Shown here: positions 7,179 to 14,497 of the stretch, piece after piece
How positions within the stretch are numbered: the stretch's first letter is position 1
Layout: each line of letters opens with the position of its first letter
Program-made: the position numbers and the translations under genes
Origin: Bacteriovorax sp. UBA1852
GTDB lineage: Bacteria; Bdellovibrionota; Bacteriovoracia; Bacteriovoracales; Bacteriovoracaceae
Assembly: GCA_002338505.1 (NCBI GenBank)
Contig: DDIK01000003.1
Location: forward strand, 1-22,212
Direction: 5' to 3'
Length of the DNA: 22,212 nt
The notes under the pieces: generated by a model
The model's database searches: none
Told to the model about the DNA's origin: nothing
Seen by the model: only the letters and a program-made list of their open reading frames with translations

Positions 7179-7905
7179 GAGTAAAATAGTTAACTTTCAC
7201 ATATTAGCATTAATATCTTCTACACTTACAATACTAGTGAGTTGTTCAACATACATACCGTCTACAAACTATAGCAATAAAAGCTATGATGAACCATTTG
7301 TAATGAGTTCTACATTCCCTTACCGTTGTACAAGCGATTACTCTAGTTACGACAAACTAGATGTCGAATTTCCTACAGAGCCTTCATGTATATCAACGGT
7401 TTCAATATCAAGTTCAAAAAGAGAATCGATAGCAAATTATAACCAATGTGTTAAAGACTTGAAGGAATATGCTGGACAGTTAGACCAATGGATCAATTGT
7501 AAAAATGAAAAAGCTCTAAAATATGCAAAACAGAAGGAAGAGAAAATAGTGAATGTCTACAATACATCTCTCCAAGAAGCTAAACAGCATATTCAGAATA
7601 AACAATCTCCCGATGACTTTTATCCATCTCAATATATGGAAGATAACCCAATATCTTACAATACATGTAGTATGTTCATTACATCTGCAGATCAGTGTAC
7701 CTACAAACTGCCAGAAATTCCTCACTGCCTACTATATAATGGATTCACAATAGATAATGCTCAAAGTTGCTTATATGATTTACAGCTATGGCAATCCAGC
7801 ATTAAAGATTGGTTAAAGAACCAGTCAGATGCCAATATTGAAATCGCAAAACTCAAGCTAAAAAAACTTAGTGACGATCTTCAGTTTCAAGGCAGTTTTC
7901 TCTAA
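7177..7905 (+). CDS. Lipoprotein with internal Cys/Trp repeat, function unknown
   Basis: 242 aa. Lipoprotein signal peptide with lipobox ILVSC (Cys23). The mature protein contains two copies of a module. Copy A has Cys71, Cys91, Trp105, Ala117-Lys118; copy B has Cys184, Cys198, Trp212, Ala224-Lys225. The Cys-to-Trp (14) and Trp-to-Ala (12) spacings are identical in both, with a shared DL four residues after the Cys and 'P-x-C' at each module start. The cysteines suggest periplasmic disulfides. The gene is transcribed divergently from the T4SS operon and shares its palindrome-rich upstream region; the ribosome-binding site is weak (AGAG). An entry-exclusion or envelope role is a guess from this position. 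No family recognised. Confidence 0.7.
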   Translation: MSKIVNFHILALISSTLTILVSCSTYIPSTNYSNKSYDEPFVMSSTFPYRCTSDYSSYDKLDVEFPTEPSCISTVSISSSKRESIANYNQCVKDLKEYAGQLDQWINCKNEKALKYAKQKEEKIVNVYNTSLQEAKQHIQNKQSPDDFYPSQYMEDNPISYNTCSMFITSADQCTYKLPEIPHCLLYNGFTIDNAQSCLYDLQLWQSSIKDWLKNQSDANIEIAKLKLKKLSDDLQFQGSFL

Positions 7906-8164
7906 CTAAAGGCCTATACTAAAAATAAGTAATTAAAATAGAGATAGATGGCATAGGTAGCTACTACATAGAATCAAGTACTTAAAACAACTCCTTCTCA
8001 AACACATACAATAAAGATTTCTTAACTAACTTTACAATATCATCTGTAAATATCTAAAAAATCATATGAAACTCCCTTCTAGATCGACCTCTTCACAGTT
8101 TTAGTGAAAATAATCCTTGCCAACCTGAAAAAGTTCTAGGTAATAACTTTAAGCATCAAAATAA
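7906..8164. other. Intergenic region without a recognisable gene
   Basis: 259 bp of AT-rich sequence between the lipoprotein gene and the regulator gene. No open frame with a plausible ribosome-binding site, no RNA gene and no hairpin followed by a T-tract was seen, so the end of the lipoprotein transcript is not marked by an obvious intrinsic terminator. The right end holds the candidate promoter listed separately. Confidence 0.5.
8117..8146 (+). promoter_or_regulatory. Candidate sigma-70-type promoter for the regulator gene
   Basis: TTGCCA (8117-8122) and TAATAA (8141-8146) are separated by 18 bp. Transcription from here would start only about 8-12 nt before the ATG at 8165, giving a near-leaderless message. 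This agrees with the absence of a Shine-Dalgarno sequence before that ATG. AT-rich DNA yields such matches by chance. Confidence 0.35.
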
Positions 8165-8977
8165 ATGATAGAGAGAAAGAGTACTGTGTTAGACGCAAAC
8201 CACTTTGAAGATTTACCTGAGTTTTTAGAATCTTGTGTGAACAAGATCAAAGACTCATATCCAAAATTTTCAAGTCTTCAGCTTTCCAAAAGACTTGGTA
8301 TTCCTAATTCAACATTCGATAGAATTTCTAAAAAAGAAGTAAAGAATCCAACTTTTAACTACGCTCTTAAAATTGTTCAAGAAGTCTGTGGGGAAGAAAG
8401 TATTCAAAGCTTCATCAAAAAGTTCTATCCAAAAATGTATGAGAACTTTGAAACAGTTTATCCTGGAAACAAAGATGTTCCTTTTGTAATGCCAGAGGCT
8501 GAGTCTTATTTTCAAGATGCATCTACATATGAAATTCTTGTAATGGCCACAACAACTGAAGGTCTTACAAAAGAAAAGACTTTAGAAGAATTTGGTAAAC
8601 GTGGTTTAGGAGTGCTTGAGAAACTTCTAAGCAATGGTGTACTAAAAGAAGAGAATGGTAAAATCTCTACTCAAGGCCCAGTAAATGCCAAGCAAGAAAC
8701 AGTTCAAAAGGTTCTACAGAATCTTATAGAATTTAATTATGATCTCGACGCCTTTGGCGATAATAGAAACTGGCTTTCTGTACAGTATGATTCTGTAAAA
8801 AGCGAAGTTGTTGTACCTCAACTAAGAAACGTATGTATTGAGGCGAATCAAAAAATTAGAGAGATTATGAATGCCCCAGAGTCAAAAGGATCTGATGTTG
8901 TTTGGGCCGGTATCGTCATGGATAGCTTAGCTAAGCACTCAGACCTTCTCACAAATAATAAGAAGGTGCTTCAATGA
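8165..8977 (+). CDS. HTH transcriptional regulator (TIGR02147-like architecture)
   Basis: 270 aa, soluble. Residues about 34-75 form a lambda-repressor-like helix-turn-helix (FSSLQLSKRLGIPNSTFDRI, then a third helix). Residues about 122-168 look like a winged-helix module (YEILVMATTTEGLTKEKTLE, then a GVLKEENGKI wing). The C-terminal 80 residues are helical. HTH, winged helix and C-terminal sensor resembles the TIGR02147/DUF4423 proteins that are common in Bdellovibrionota and Fibrobacteres, but the match is by architecture only. No ribosome-binding site precedes the ATG. The stop overlaps the ATG of the next gene by four bases (ATGA), which is preceded by AAGGTG, so the regulator and the secreted protein are co-translated and probably functionally linked. 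It may bind the palindromes upstream; that is inference. Confidence 0.7.
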   Translation: MIERKSTVLDANHFEDLPEFLESCVNKIKDSYPKFSSLQLSKRLGIPNSTFDRISKKEVKNPTFNYALKIVQEVCGEESIQSFIKKFYPKMYENFETVYPGNKDVPFVMPEAESYFQDASTYEILVMATTTEGLTKEKTLEEFGKRGLGVLEKLLSNGVLKEENGKISTQGPVNAKQETVQKVLQNLIEFNYDLDAFGDNRNWLSVQYDSVKSEVVVPQLRNVCIEANQKIREIMNAPESKGSDVVWAGIVMDSLAKHSDLLTNNKKVLQ

Positions 8978-9318
8978 AGTATATAGTTATAATCCTAGCG
9001 ATATTTAATATGACTCTTGCAGCACACGCTGGAAGCGGAGACATGGGTGGTGGACGTGCTTTTACTGCTAAAAAAATCGTAATTCCAAATAATCTAATTG
9101 ATGGTGTTGTCTCTAAAGACGGGATCTATTCAAGACTAATTGATATTCAAGAAGGATATGAGCACTTTGAAGGTATTCAAGTAACACCTACTAATACCAT
9201 ATTTGATCTTAAAAAGCCTTCTAGAGTTGATTTAGATATCCTTATTCTTAATAGTGGAAGGAATCTTAACCTTGATGCTTTAAGAGTTCTTGATGGTGGA
9301 GATATGGGTGGTGGATAG
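8974..9318 (+). CDS. Secreted protein, N-terminal part of an apparently frameshifted gene
   Basis: 114 aa as it stands. Signal peptide MKYIVIILAIFNMTLAAHA, cleavage predicted after AHA (residue 19). The mature start is GSGDMGGGRAFTA and the frame ends at a TAG directly after a second GGDMGGG. Removing one base at about 9315-9316 would continue this frame as GDMGGGREDVIKA into the open frame that runs to 9949, giving a single secreted protein of about 324 aa. The frame downstream has no credible start or ribosome-binding site of its own, and the restored 'GDMGGGR' matches the N-terminal copy. So this is probably the front half of one gene that is broken, or read through, at this point. Translationally coupled to the regulator. 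Function of this half unknown. Confidence 0.65.
   Translation: MKYIVIILAIFNMTLAAHAGSGDMGGGRAFTAKKIVIPNNLIDGVVSKDGIYSRLIDIQEGYEHFEGIQVTPTNTIFDLKKPSRVDLDILILNSGRNLNLDALRVLDGGDMGGG
9037..9315 (+). repeat. Two copies of an 18-bp direct repeat encoding GDMGGG
   Basis: GGAGACATGGGTGGTGGA at 9037-9054 and GGAGATATGGGTGGTGGA at 9298-9315, identical at 17 of 18 positions and in the same reading frame 261 bp apart. The coordinates given span both copies. The second copy ends exactly where the apparent frameshift lies. A glycine-rich GDMGGG after a signal peptide may be a flexible linker marking module boundaries; G-rich triplet repeats are prone to slippage. Confidence 0.75.
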
Positions 9319-9949
9319 AGAAGATGTAATTAAAGCAATTAATTCGAACATAGAACTTGAATCGAACTATGCTCATAACCAAACCACTCCAATTTACCAA
9401 AGCTTTACTAAATTAGAATGTATAAAGGATGATATAAGAAATTTCACAGCTATAACGAGAGACCGCTCCCATGTAGAAGTAAGAAATCGCTTTCTACAAA
9501 AAGTCATTCCATTATTACCAACAGTAAAAGAATGTAATATTGAATCACACTTCGCGACCAGAAACTTAACCACTCATGACTTTCATATATATGGTGGCCT
9601 GCAAGAAGGGGCAACAATTAGTATTACAAACTGCTCACTATCATTTTATAATAATGGTCGTTATGGAGCAGGAATCCCCGGAGACTATACAAAAAGTTGG
9701 CTTGTTATTGAGAATACAGAAGAAATGAAGGTCCTTGATAAACTTTCCTTCGTTCCATCTGAAAAAGAGCTACTAGTAACAGAAGGTATGGAATTAAAAA
9801 TTATCTCAAAGTATTCCTGTATTCAGGATTTTATTAGTTTAAACAATTTAAATCAAGTAGCTGAGAATTACTTCAAAAGAATATATGACAACCAACTCCG
9901 TGATGGAGCTAATTACTATTCTGAAATAATATTTGCTTCTATAAATTAA
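9290..9949 (+). CDS. ADP-ribosyltransferase-like C-terminal part of the frameshifted secreted protein
   Basis: The open frame is 219 codons from a TTG without ribosome-binding site; coding sense probably begins at about 9317 (REDVIKAINSN) as the continuation of the secreted gene upstream. Residue numbers here count from the TTG. The layout resembles arginine-type ADP-ribosyltransferases (ADPrib_exo_Tox/ART folds): a helical region with RFLQKVIPLLP, 'HIYGGLQEG' (99-107) where such enzymes have Y-R-G, 'NCSLSFY' (114-120) in the S-T-S position, 'WLVIENTEEMKVLDKLSFVP' and 'SEKELLVTEG' (157-166) giving an E-x-E with Glu158 and Glu160. The catalytic arginine position is Gly102 or 103, so activity is doubtful. 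The assignment is by motif reading only. The stop abuts the end of convergent brxL. Confidence 0.5.
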   Translation: MMVEIWVVDREDVIKAINSNIELESNYAHNQTTPIYQSFTKLECIKDDIRNFTAITRDRSHVEVRNRFLQKVIPLLPTVKECNIESHFATRNLTTHDFHIYGGLQEGATISITNCSLSFYNNGRYGAGIPGDYTKSWLVIENTEEMKVLDKLSFVPSEKELLVTEGMELKIISKYSCIQDFISLNNLNQVAENYFKRIYDNQLRDGANYYSEIIFASIN

Positions 9950-11983
9950 CTATTTATCTTTAACGTAAGTAATCTCAAATGCCTTACATGGTCTATACTT
10001 CTGATTTCTATTTGAAATGGCAAAAGCATCATTCATGTCATAATGTTGAAAAATATCTAAACCTCTATCTAGTAATATCTTCCAGCCATTATCAGACTTA
10101 ATATGACGAGCGTGAATCGTTTCCGTATGATCAAATTCCCAGATAAAGCTAACACCAGTGATAGATAAATTATCTCTCATTTGATTAAAGTAATCGATTT
10201 GTTGCTCTTTATTCTGTTCATCTTGAATCGTTATGAGTTTTATCGTCACTTCATCTTCAACATTCTTATGCTTGACTATCATCTCCATCAATTCCATTAA
10301 GTTTCTGGCTTGATAGAAAAGTCTGATATATGGATCAGTAATCAAAATCTGAGTAGCGCCCTTCAGGTATGGAAGTATTATGTCTTCAAAGGAGACACCT
10401 TTCTGGTTTTCACTGTAAGAGAAATTACCTTCTTTAAGCTCTACAGCTTTCTTTTCTTCTAATGGAGCTTTGGCTTCAGATTGGTCTCCAGTTTCGATTA
10501 CTGTTTCTTCAACCCCACCATAATACTGAGGGAACTCTTTCTCTTCCAAAGTCGTTACTCGATACTCTTTGTTACTTGAAGTGCTTGTAAACATGAAGTT
10601 AACTTTTGCATAAGTCTGGTCAATTCTTAACAACTGGTCCTTGACTCTCTTACGTCCTTCAATCGCGAACTCTAAAACCTCACGAATTTCTTCCTCAGTC
10701 GCCTCTTGATGTGGATATAAGATTTTCATTAAGCCAGAGAATGTTTTGTGAATGGCATCTCTATCTCTTGTTGAAATATCTGGACCTAGCTCAAAATAAT
10801 TTTTATATGACTGAGAGTAATCAAATCCTCTCATGTGTCGTAAGATTTCAGCAATGTAATCAACGACAAACCCAAATCCTTTAGAGAACATCTCTCCCCT
10901 AATAATATCTACTTCCCAGCCAGGAATATAAAAATGAAGTCTATCAAGGAATGCAGAATCGTGAAATTTATCTGGAAGATCATCAAAAAGATCTGAATGC
11001 TTTAACATATATGGCAATGTATGTTCAGTATTTCCAACAAAAGCAATTGAAGCCTCTGCTCCAATGGTTTCAACACCTCTAGAAAAGGTCTTATTTGCCA
11101 TATAGTTTTTCATAATATCGACAAGGGCCTTATCAATTCTCTTTTGCTTTCCTGCAAATTCATCAAATGCAACAGTATCCCAGTAACCTACGAGTCCAAG
11201 CTTTCCATTTGAGTTATTAACGAAAAGCTTCGGTACAGTTACTTCACCACCTGAAATAAGCATACCGTGAGGAGAGAACTCTGAATAAATATGAGACTTA
11301 CCCGTACCCTTAGGTCCTAGTTCAATTAAGTTATAGTTTCTCTCACAAAAAGGTATTAAACGAATAAGTTGGAGGAGCTTGCTTCTTCTACCAAACATTT
11401 CAGGGTTAAAACCAATGCTTTGAAGTAAAAGATCAATCCACTCCTCTGTTGAGAAGCTTCTTCTTGATTTAATATATTGGTCATAATCAAAGTTAGACAA
11501 CTGGATTGGTTTAATAGATGTCATGAGCCATGGAACTCGCTTCTCTTCTTCACAAAACTCATACTCAAGGTCACATATACACCATACTCCACCTACTAGA
11601 AGCTTAGGGTGCTGTTTAATTGTATCTGAACTGACTAAAACGTCTTTGATGCCAAGGTTAGCAAAAGAAGCCTCATAAACATCCTTCTTATCGTTTAGTG
11701 AGACACTGATTTTATCAATAACCTTGTGACGACCTTTTTCCTTGATGGTTGATCTAATTAACCCAGCCTCATTTCTATGTACATAATGTTTCCCAAGAAT
11801 ATCTTTTACAGTTTCAATCCCTGAATTAATACTTCCTTCATCTGAAGTTGCACAGTATTGCCCTAATAGATATTCGAGGACATAAGAAGGAACGATTGCA
11901 TTGCCCTTCACTGCTTTCACTAAGTCTTTTCTGACAACTGTTCCAGCAAAGTACTCGTTAATTTTTTGATCTAGATTATTCAT
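9950..11983 (-). CDS. brxL: BREX system protein BrxL (AAA+ ATPase)
   Basis: 677 aa from the ATG at 11983. An in-frame GTG at 11992 lies within the AGGTGG ribosome-binding site and is rejected. BrxL is the last gene of type I BREX and is needed for phage restriction. Counted from the ATG: an N-terminal region to about 190, Walker A GPKGTGKS at about 223-230, Walker B 'VAFDEF' at about 271-276, and 'VGNTEHTLPYM' as a sensor-like segment. After a low-complexity acidic linker (about 490-515), the C-terminal 140 residues read ITDPYIRLFYQARNLMELME ... DNGWKILLDRGLDIFQ ... RPCKAFEITY. This pattern matches the MIT_C (phospholipase D-like) domain of eukaryotic MITD1, and no Lon Ser-Lys catalytic pair is evident despite the family's 'Lon-like' name. 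It is nine bases downstream of pglZ. Confidence 0.95.
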   Translation of the reverse strand: MNNLDQKINEYFAGTVVRKDLVKAVKGNAIVPSYVLEYLLGQYCATSDEGSINSGIETVKDILGKHYVHRNEAGLIRSTIKEKGRHKVIDKISVSLNDKKDVYEASFANLGIKDVLVSSDTIKQHPKLLVGGVWCICDLEYEFCEEEKRVPWLMTSIKPIQLSNFDYDQYIKSRRSFSTEEWIDLLLQSIGFNPEMFGRRSKLLQLIRLIPFCERNYNLIELGPKGTGKSHIYSEFSPHGMLISGGEVTVPKLFVNNSNGKLGLVGYWDTVAFDEFAGKQKRIDKALVDIMKNYMANKTFSRGVETIGAEASIAFVGNTEHTLPYMLKHSDLFDDLPDKFHDSAFLDRLHFYIPGWEVDIIRGEMFSKGFGFVVDYIAEILRHMRGFDYSQSYKNYFELGPDISTRDRDAIHKTFSGLMKILYPHQEATEEEIREVLEFAIEGRKRVKDQLLRIDQTYAKVNFMFTSTSSNKEYRVTTLEEKEFPQYYGGVEETVIETGDQSEAKAPLEEKKAVELKEGNFSYSENQKGVSFEDIILPYLKGATQILITDPYIRLFYQARNLMELMEMIVKHKNVEDEVTIKLITIQDEQNKEQQIDYFNQMRDNLSITGVSFIWEFDHTETIHARHIKSDNGWKILLDRGLDIFQHYDMNDAFAISNRNQKYRPCKAFEITYVKDK

Positions 11984-11992
11984 ATAAACCAC

Positions 11993-14488
11993 CTAAAAAT
12001 CGAAGTCACTTGTAAATGATCTTCTTAATGTATATGTCACAGATGCATAAAGCCTATCGTATCTCTCAGTATCTTTAATCTGAGCATATAGCTTTAGCTC
12101 GACATCTTTATTGTTATATTTATTTGCTTCTTGGGTCAGGATAAATTGAATACGCTTTTCTCTTTCTCTAGGATCACCAGACGTCATATCAAAAGTTAAA
12201 TCGTGTGAATCACTTATGAGCTCGTCATTGTAATAAATCCCTGCCCTTAGTTTTACCGGACGCTCTTTATTCGTAATTGGATTACTCTGATAGAAAGCAA
12301 CTGAAATCTGCCCAGAACTAATAATAGAAGAAGAACCTTTAATAATCTCAACACGAACATAAGATATGTCACTAGTTCTTTTCTTTTTAATTTTTAACAT
12401 TGGAACTACAACTTCCTGTAAAGACGCTCCACCATGAACAAAGCGGCTACCTGCACCTCTTCTTCGAAGTCTATTGATGCTCTTAGGAATCATCATTTCC
12501 ATATCACCTGACATACCAACTTGCTCAGCAGTAAATTTCTTAAAACTAGAATGTTCAGAAAAGTTTTTCCCTAGAAGGAATCTTCTATTAGTAAATAGAA
12601 CATCACCTTGTACTGAGCTATCTTCAATAAAGTCACTCTCTGCCAATTCTCTGTTTTGATAGATAAATCCATGATCTGAAGTAACTATAATTCGATTAGC
12701 ATTAGCCCCAGTTAGCTTCTTAATTGCTTTAATTAGGTAATCAAATGTTCCTTCAACAGCATCAAATACCCTGTCTTCAGATGCCATATCGTCACCTGTT
12801 TTATCGATTTCATTATGATAGAAATAAATAACATCATGGTCTTTTAGCAAAGTACGACATTGTTCATTATTGGAGTCCATGAACTCAGTTAACTTCATAG
12901 CATTAGATCGCCCGCTAACACCTTCTGCTAAAACTCTTGAGCGATTAGCTGTCCCTTGAGTGCTTTTATCGCCCGAAATAACTAGTCCAACATTATCTTC
13001 AGAGAAAGTTAATTTTTCATGAGGCAACAAGGATGCCATTCCAAGCTGAGTATAACTTGGTAGATTTCCAAGCATTGGCTCAATTTCACAAGTATATCTG
13101 TCTTCTTGCTCAATTCTATTCATGAGCTCTTTACCGTTTTCAAAACGAAGAGCATCAGAAATGATGACAAATATTTTTTTATTCTTACTAATTTTAGGAG
13201 TAATGTATTTATTAAAAAATGAAGTCTGTAAGTTTATAGATGGAACTTCCCACCTAGTGCAACTATCTACTTGCCTCTGCCAATTATCGTTCAACTTCAA
13301 TAGGTACTTATTAGAGTTAAAATCTTCTATTTGACCGGTTAAAGGTTCAAGAAGTGACGTCTGCCCACTTTTTCTCATAAAATAGATAAACTTTCTGTAA
13401 TTGAGATCTATTTTGTACCAGCTCTCTGCATATTTCCTGATACCATCCTCAAGGCTTGTCATTGAAAGGTCAGCTTCTGCCATCAGTTTAAAGAAATGGG
13501 CAGCATGAAAAATAGCCTCATAAATATCTTTATAATTTTTGTACCAGTGACCCTCGCGTCTTTTTGAGATCATTTTTATACAATCTGCATTAGAAATTGT
13601 TTTTTGACTAAGATCATGAATAAGGCCACGTATAACCTCTCTATCAATCAGTTCGAAGTAGTCAATTGCAAGAAGGTCTTTGTAATTTCGGTTTTTTAGA
13701 TCATCTTCAATACCTAAATCTTCTGCGCACCTTCCCGATATAACTTCAAAATCCTGATGCTTCTTCATACTATCTTTCCACTGTCTAAGAAAAACGACAG
13801 CATCCTTATTCATTGAGGATTGCCCAGCAACACCGTCTAGGTATGAGGACTTAAGTAACTCAATTGCAAAGTCTTTAATACTTGGATTGTTAGAATTGTA
13901 ATCGAAATGATTTCTTAGAGTTCTCCACAAAAAGGTATCAAGAGCTGAGTCTGTTGCTCTATCTATTATATCAGTTGCCCCCGATGCAAGTTCTGTTAGA
14001 AGTTCTTGAATAATAGAATTTAGGTGAATGCCTGAGCCAGCACAAACAGCAAGCATCTTCATTCTGATGCTATTTTGAGAGTCCTCTACATCTAATAAAC
14101 TTTGGAGTCCCTCTCGTAATTTTGAATTCTTAAAAAAAGAACTATGCTCCCTAATTAAGTCTGAATATTCAAAACCAAGACCGAGCTCTCCTAACCACAT
14201 TGATTCTTGGTCAGACCTAAACTCACCATAAGCTAACTCTACATCTAGCAACCAGTTATCAAGATCTCTAGGCTGGTCACCTTCAAGATATAGCAAATAC
14301 TTATTTTCAGGCTGCTCTCTTAAAATTTTGTGTTTTAAAGTAAATTCGTTATTTCTTACTTCAACTTTCTCAACTGAATCTAATTCTAAGGATTCGTACT
14401 CACCACGAAGCTCTTTTTTTACGTCATACCAAAAAACAATCCTATCTTTTTCAAAAAGTCTCTCTAATGTCTTTTTAATATTCTCCAT
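11993..14488 (-). CDS. pglZ: BREX protein PglZ (alkaline-phosphatase-superfamily)
   Basis: 831 aa, the usual length for type I PglZ. The N-terminal 430 residues are helical and family-specific. The phosphatase-fold core begins at 'KIFVIISDALRFENGKEL' (metal-ligand Asp445), followed by 'LPSYTQLGMASLLP' with Thr480 in the nucleophile-like position, 'YFYHNEIDKTGDD' (about 555-567) and 'IVTSDHGFIYQNREL' (about 601-615, Asp605 and His606 as metal ligands). All expected metal-site elements are present, so the protein looks intact. PglZ is essential in BREX for both methylation and defence, and it interacts with other Brx proteins. Start ATG with AAGAGGG just upstream; nine bases separate it from pglX. 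Confidence 0.97.
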   Translation of the reverse strand: MENIKKTLERLFEKDRIVFWYDVKKELRGEYESLELDSVEKVEVRNNEFTLKHKILREQPENKYLLYLEGDQPRDLDNWLLDVELAYGEFRSDQESMWLGELGLGFEYSDLIREHSSFFKNSKLREGLQSLLDVEDSQNSIRMKMLAVCAGSGIHLNSIIQELLTELASGATDIIDRATDSALDTFLWRTLRNHFDYNSNNPSIKDFAIELLKSSYLDGVAGQSSMNKDAVVFLRQWKDSMKKHQDFEVISGRCAEDLGIEDDLKNRNYKDLLAIDYFELIDREVIRGLIHDLSQKTISNADCIKMISKRREGHWYKNYKDIYEAIFHAAHFFKLMAEADLSMTSLEDGIRKYAESWYKIDLNYRKFIYFMRKSGQTSLLEPLTGQIEDFNSNKYLLKLNDNWQRQVDSCTRWEVPSINLQTSFFNKYITPKISKNKKIFVIISDALRFENGKELMNRIEQEDRYTCEIEPMLGNLPSYTQLGMASLLPHEKLTFSEDNVGLVISGDKSTQGTANRSRVLAEGVSGRSNAMKLTEFMDSNNEQCRTLLKDHDVIYFYHNEIDKTGDDMASEDRVFDAVEGTFDYLIKAIKKLTGANANRIIVTSDHGFIYQNRELAESDFIEDSSVQGDVLFTNRRFLLGKNFSEHSSFKKFTAEQVGMSGDMEMMIPKSINRLRRRGAGSRFVHGGASLQEVVVPMLKIKKKRTSDISYVRVEIIKGSSSIISSGQISVAFYQSNPITNKERPVKLRAGIYYNDELISDSHDLTFDMTSGDPREREKRIQFILTQEANKYNNKDVELKLYAQIKDTERYDRLYASVTYTLRRSFTSDFDF

Positions 14489-14497
14489 TCAACCCTC

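Noticed and set aside
7906..8164. Attachment site, tRNA or small RNA between the lipoprotein and regulator genes
   Set aside because: No cloverleaf, no repeat shared with another part of the window and no structured GC-rich segment could be found.
9310..9320. Programmed +1 frameshift site
   Set aside because: The GGA-TAG context would need a glycine tRNA on GGA to re-pair with GAT, which is unfavourable, and no stimulatory element was seen. A simple indel is more likely, though not excluded.
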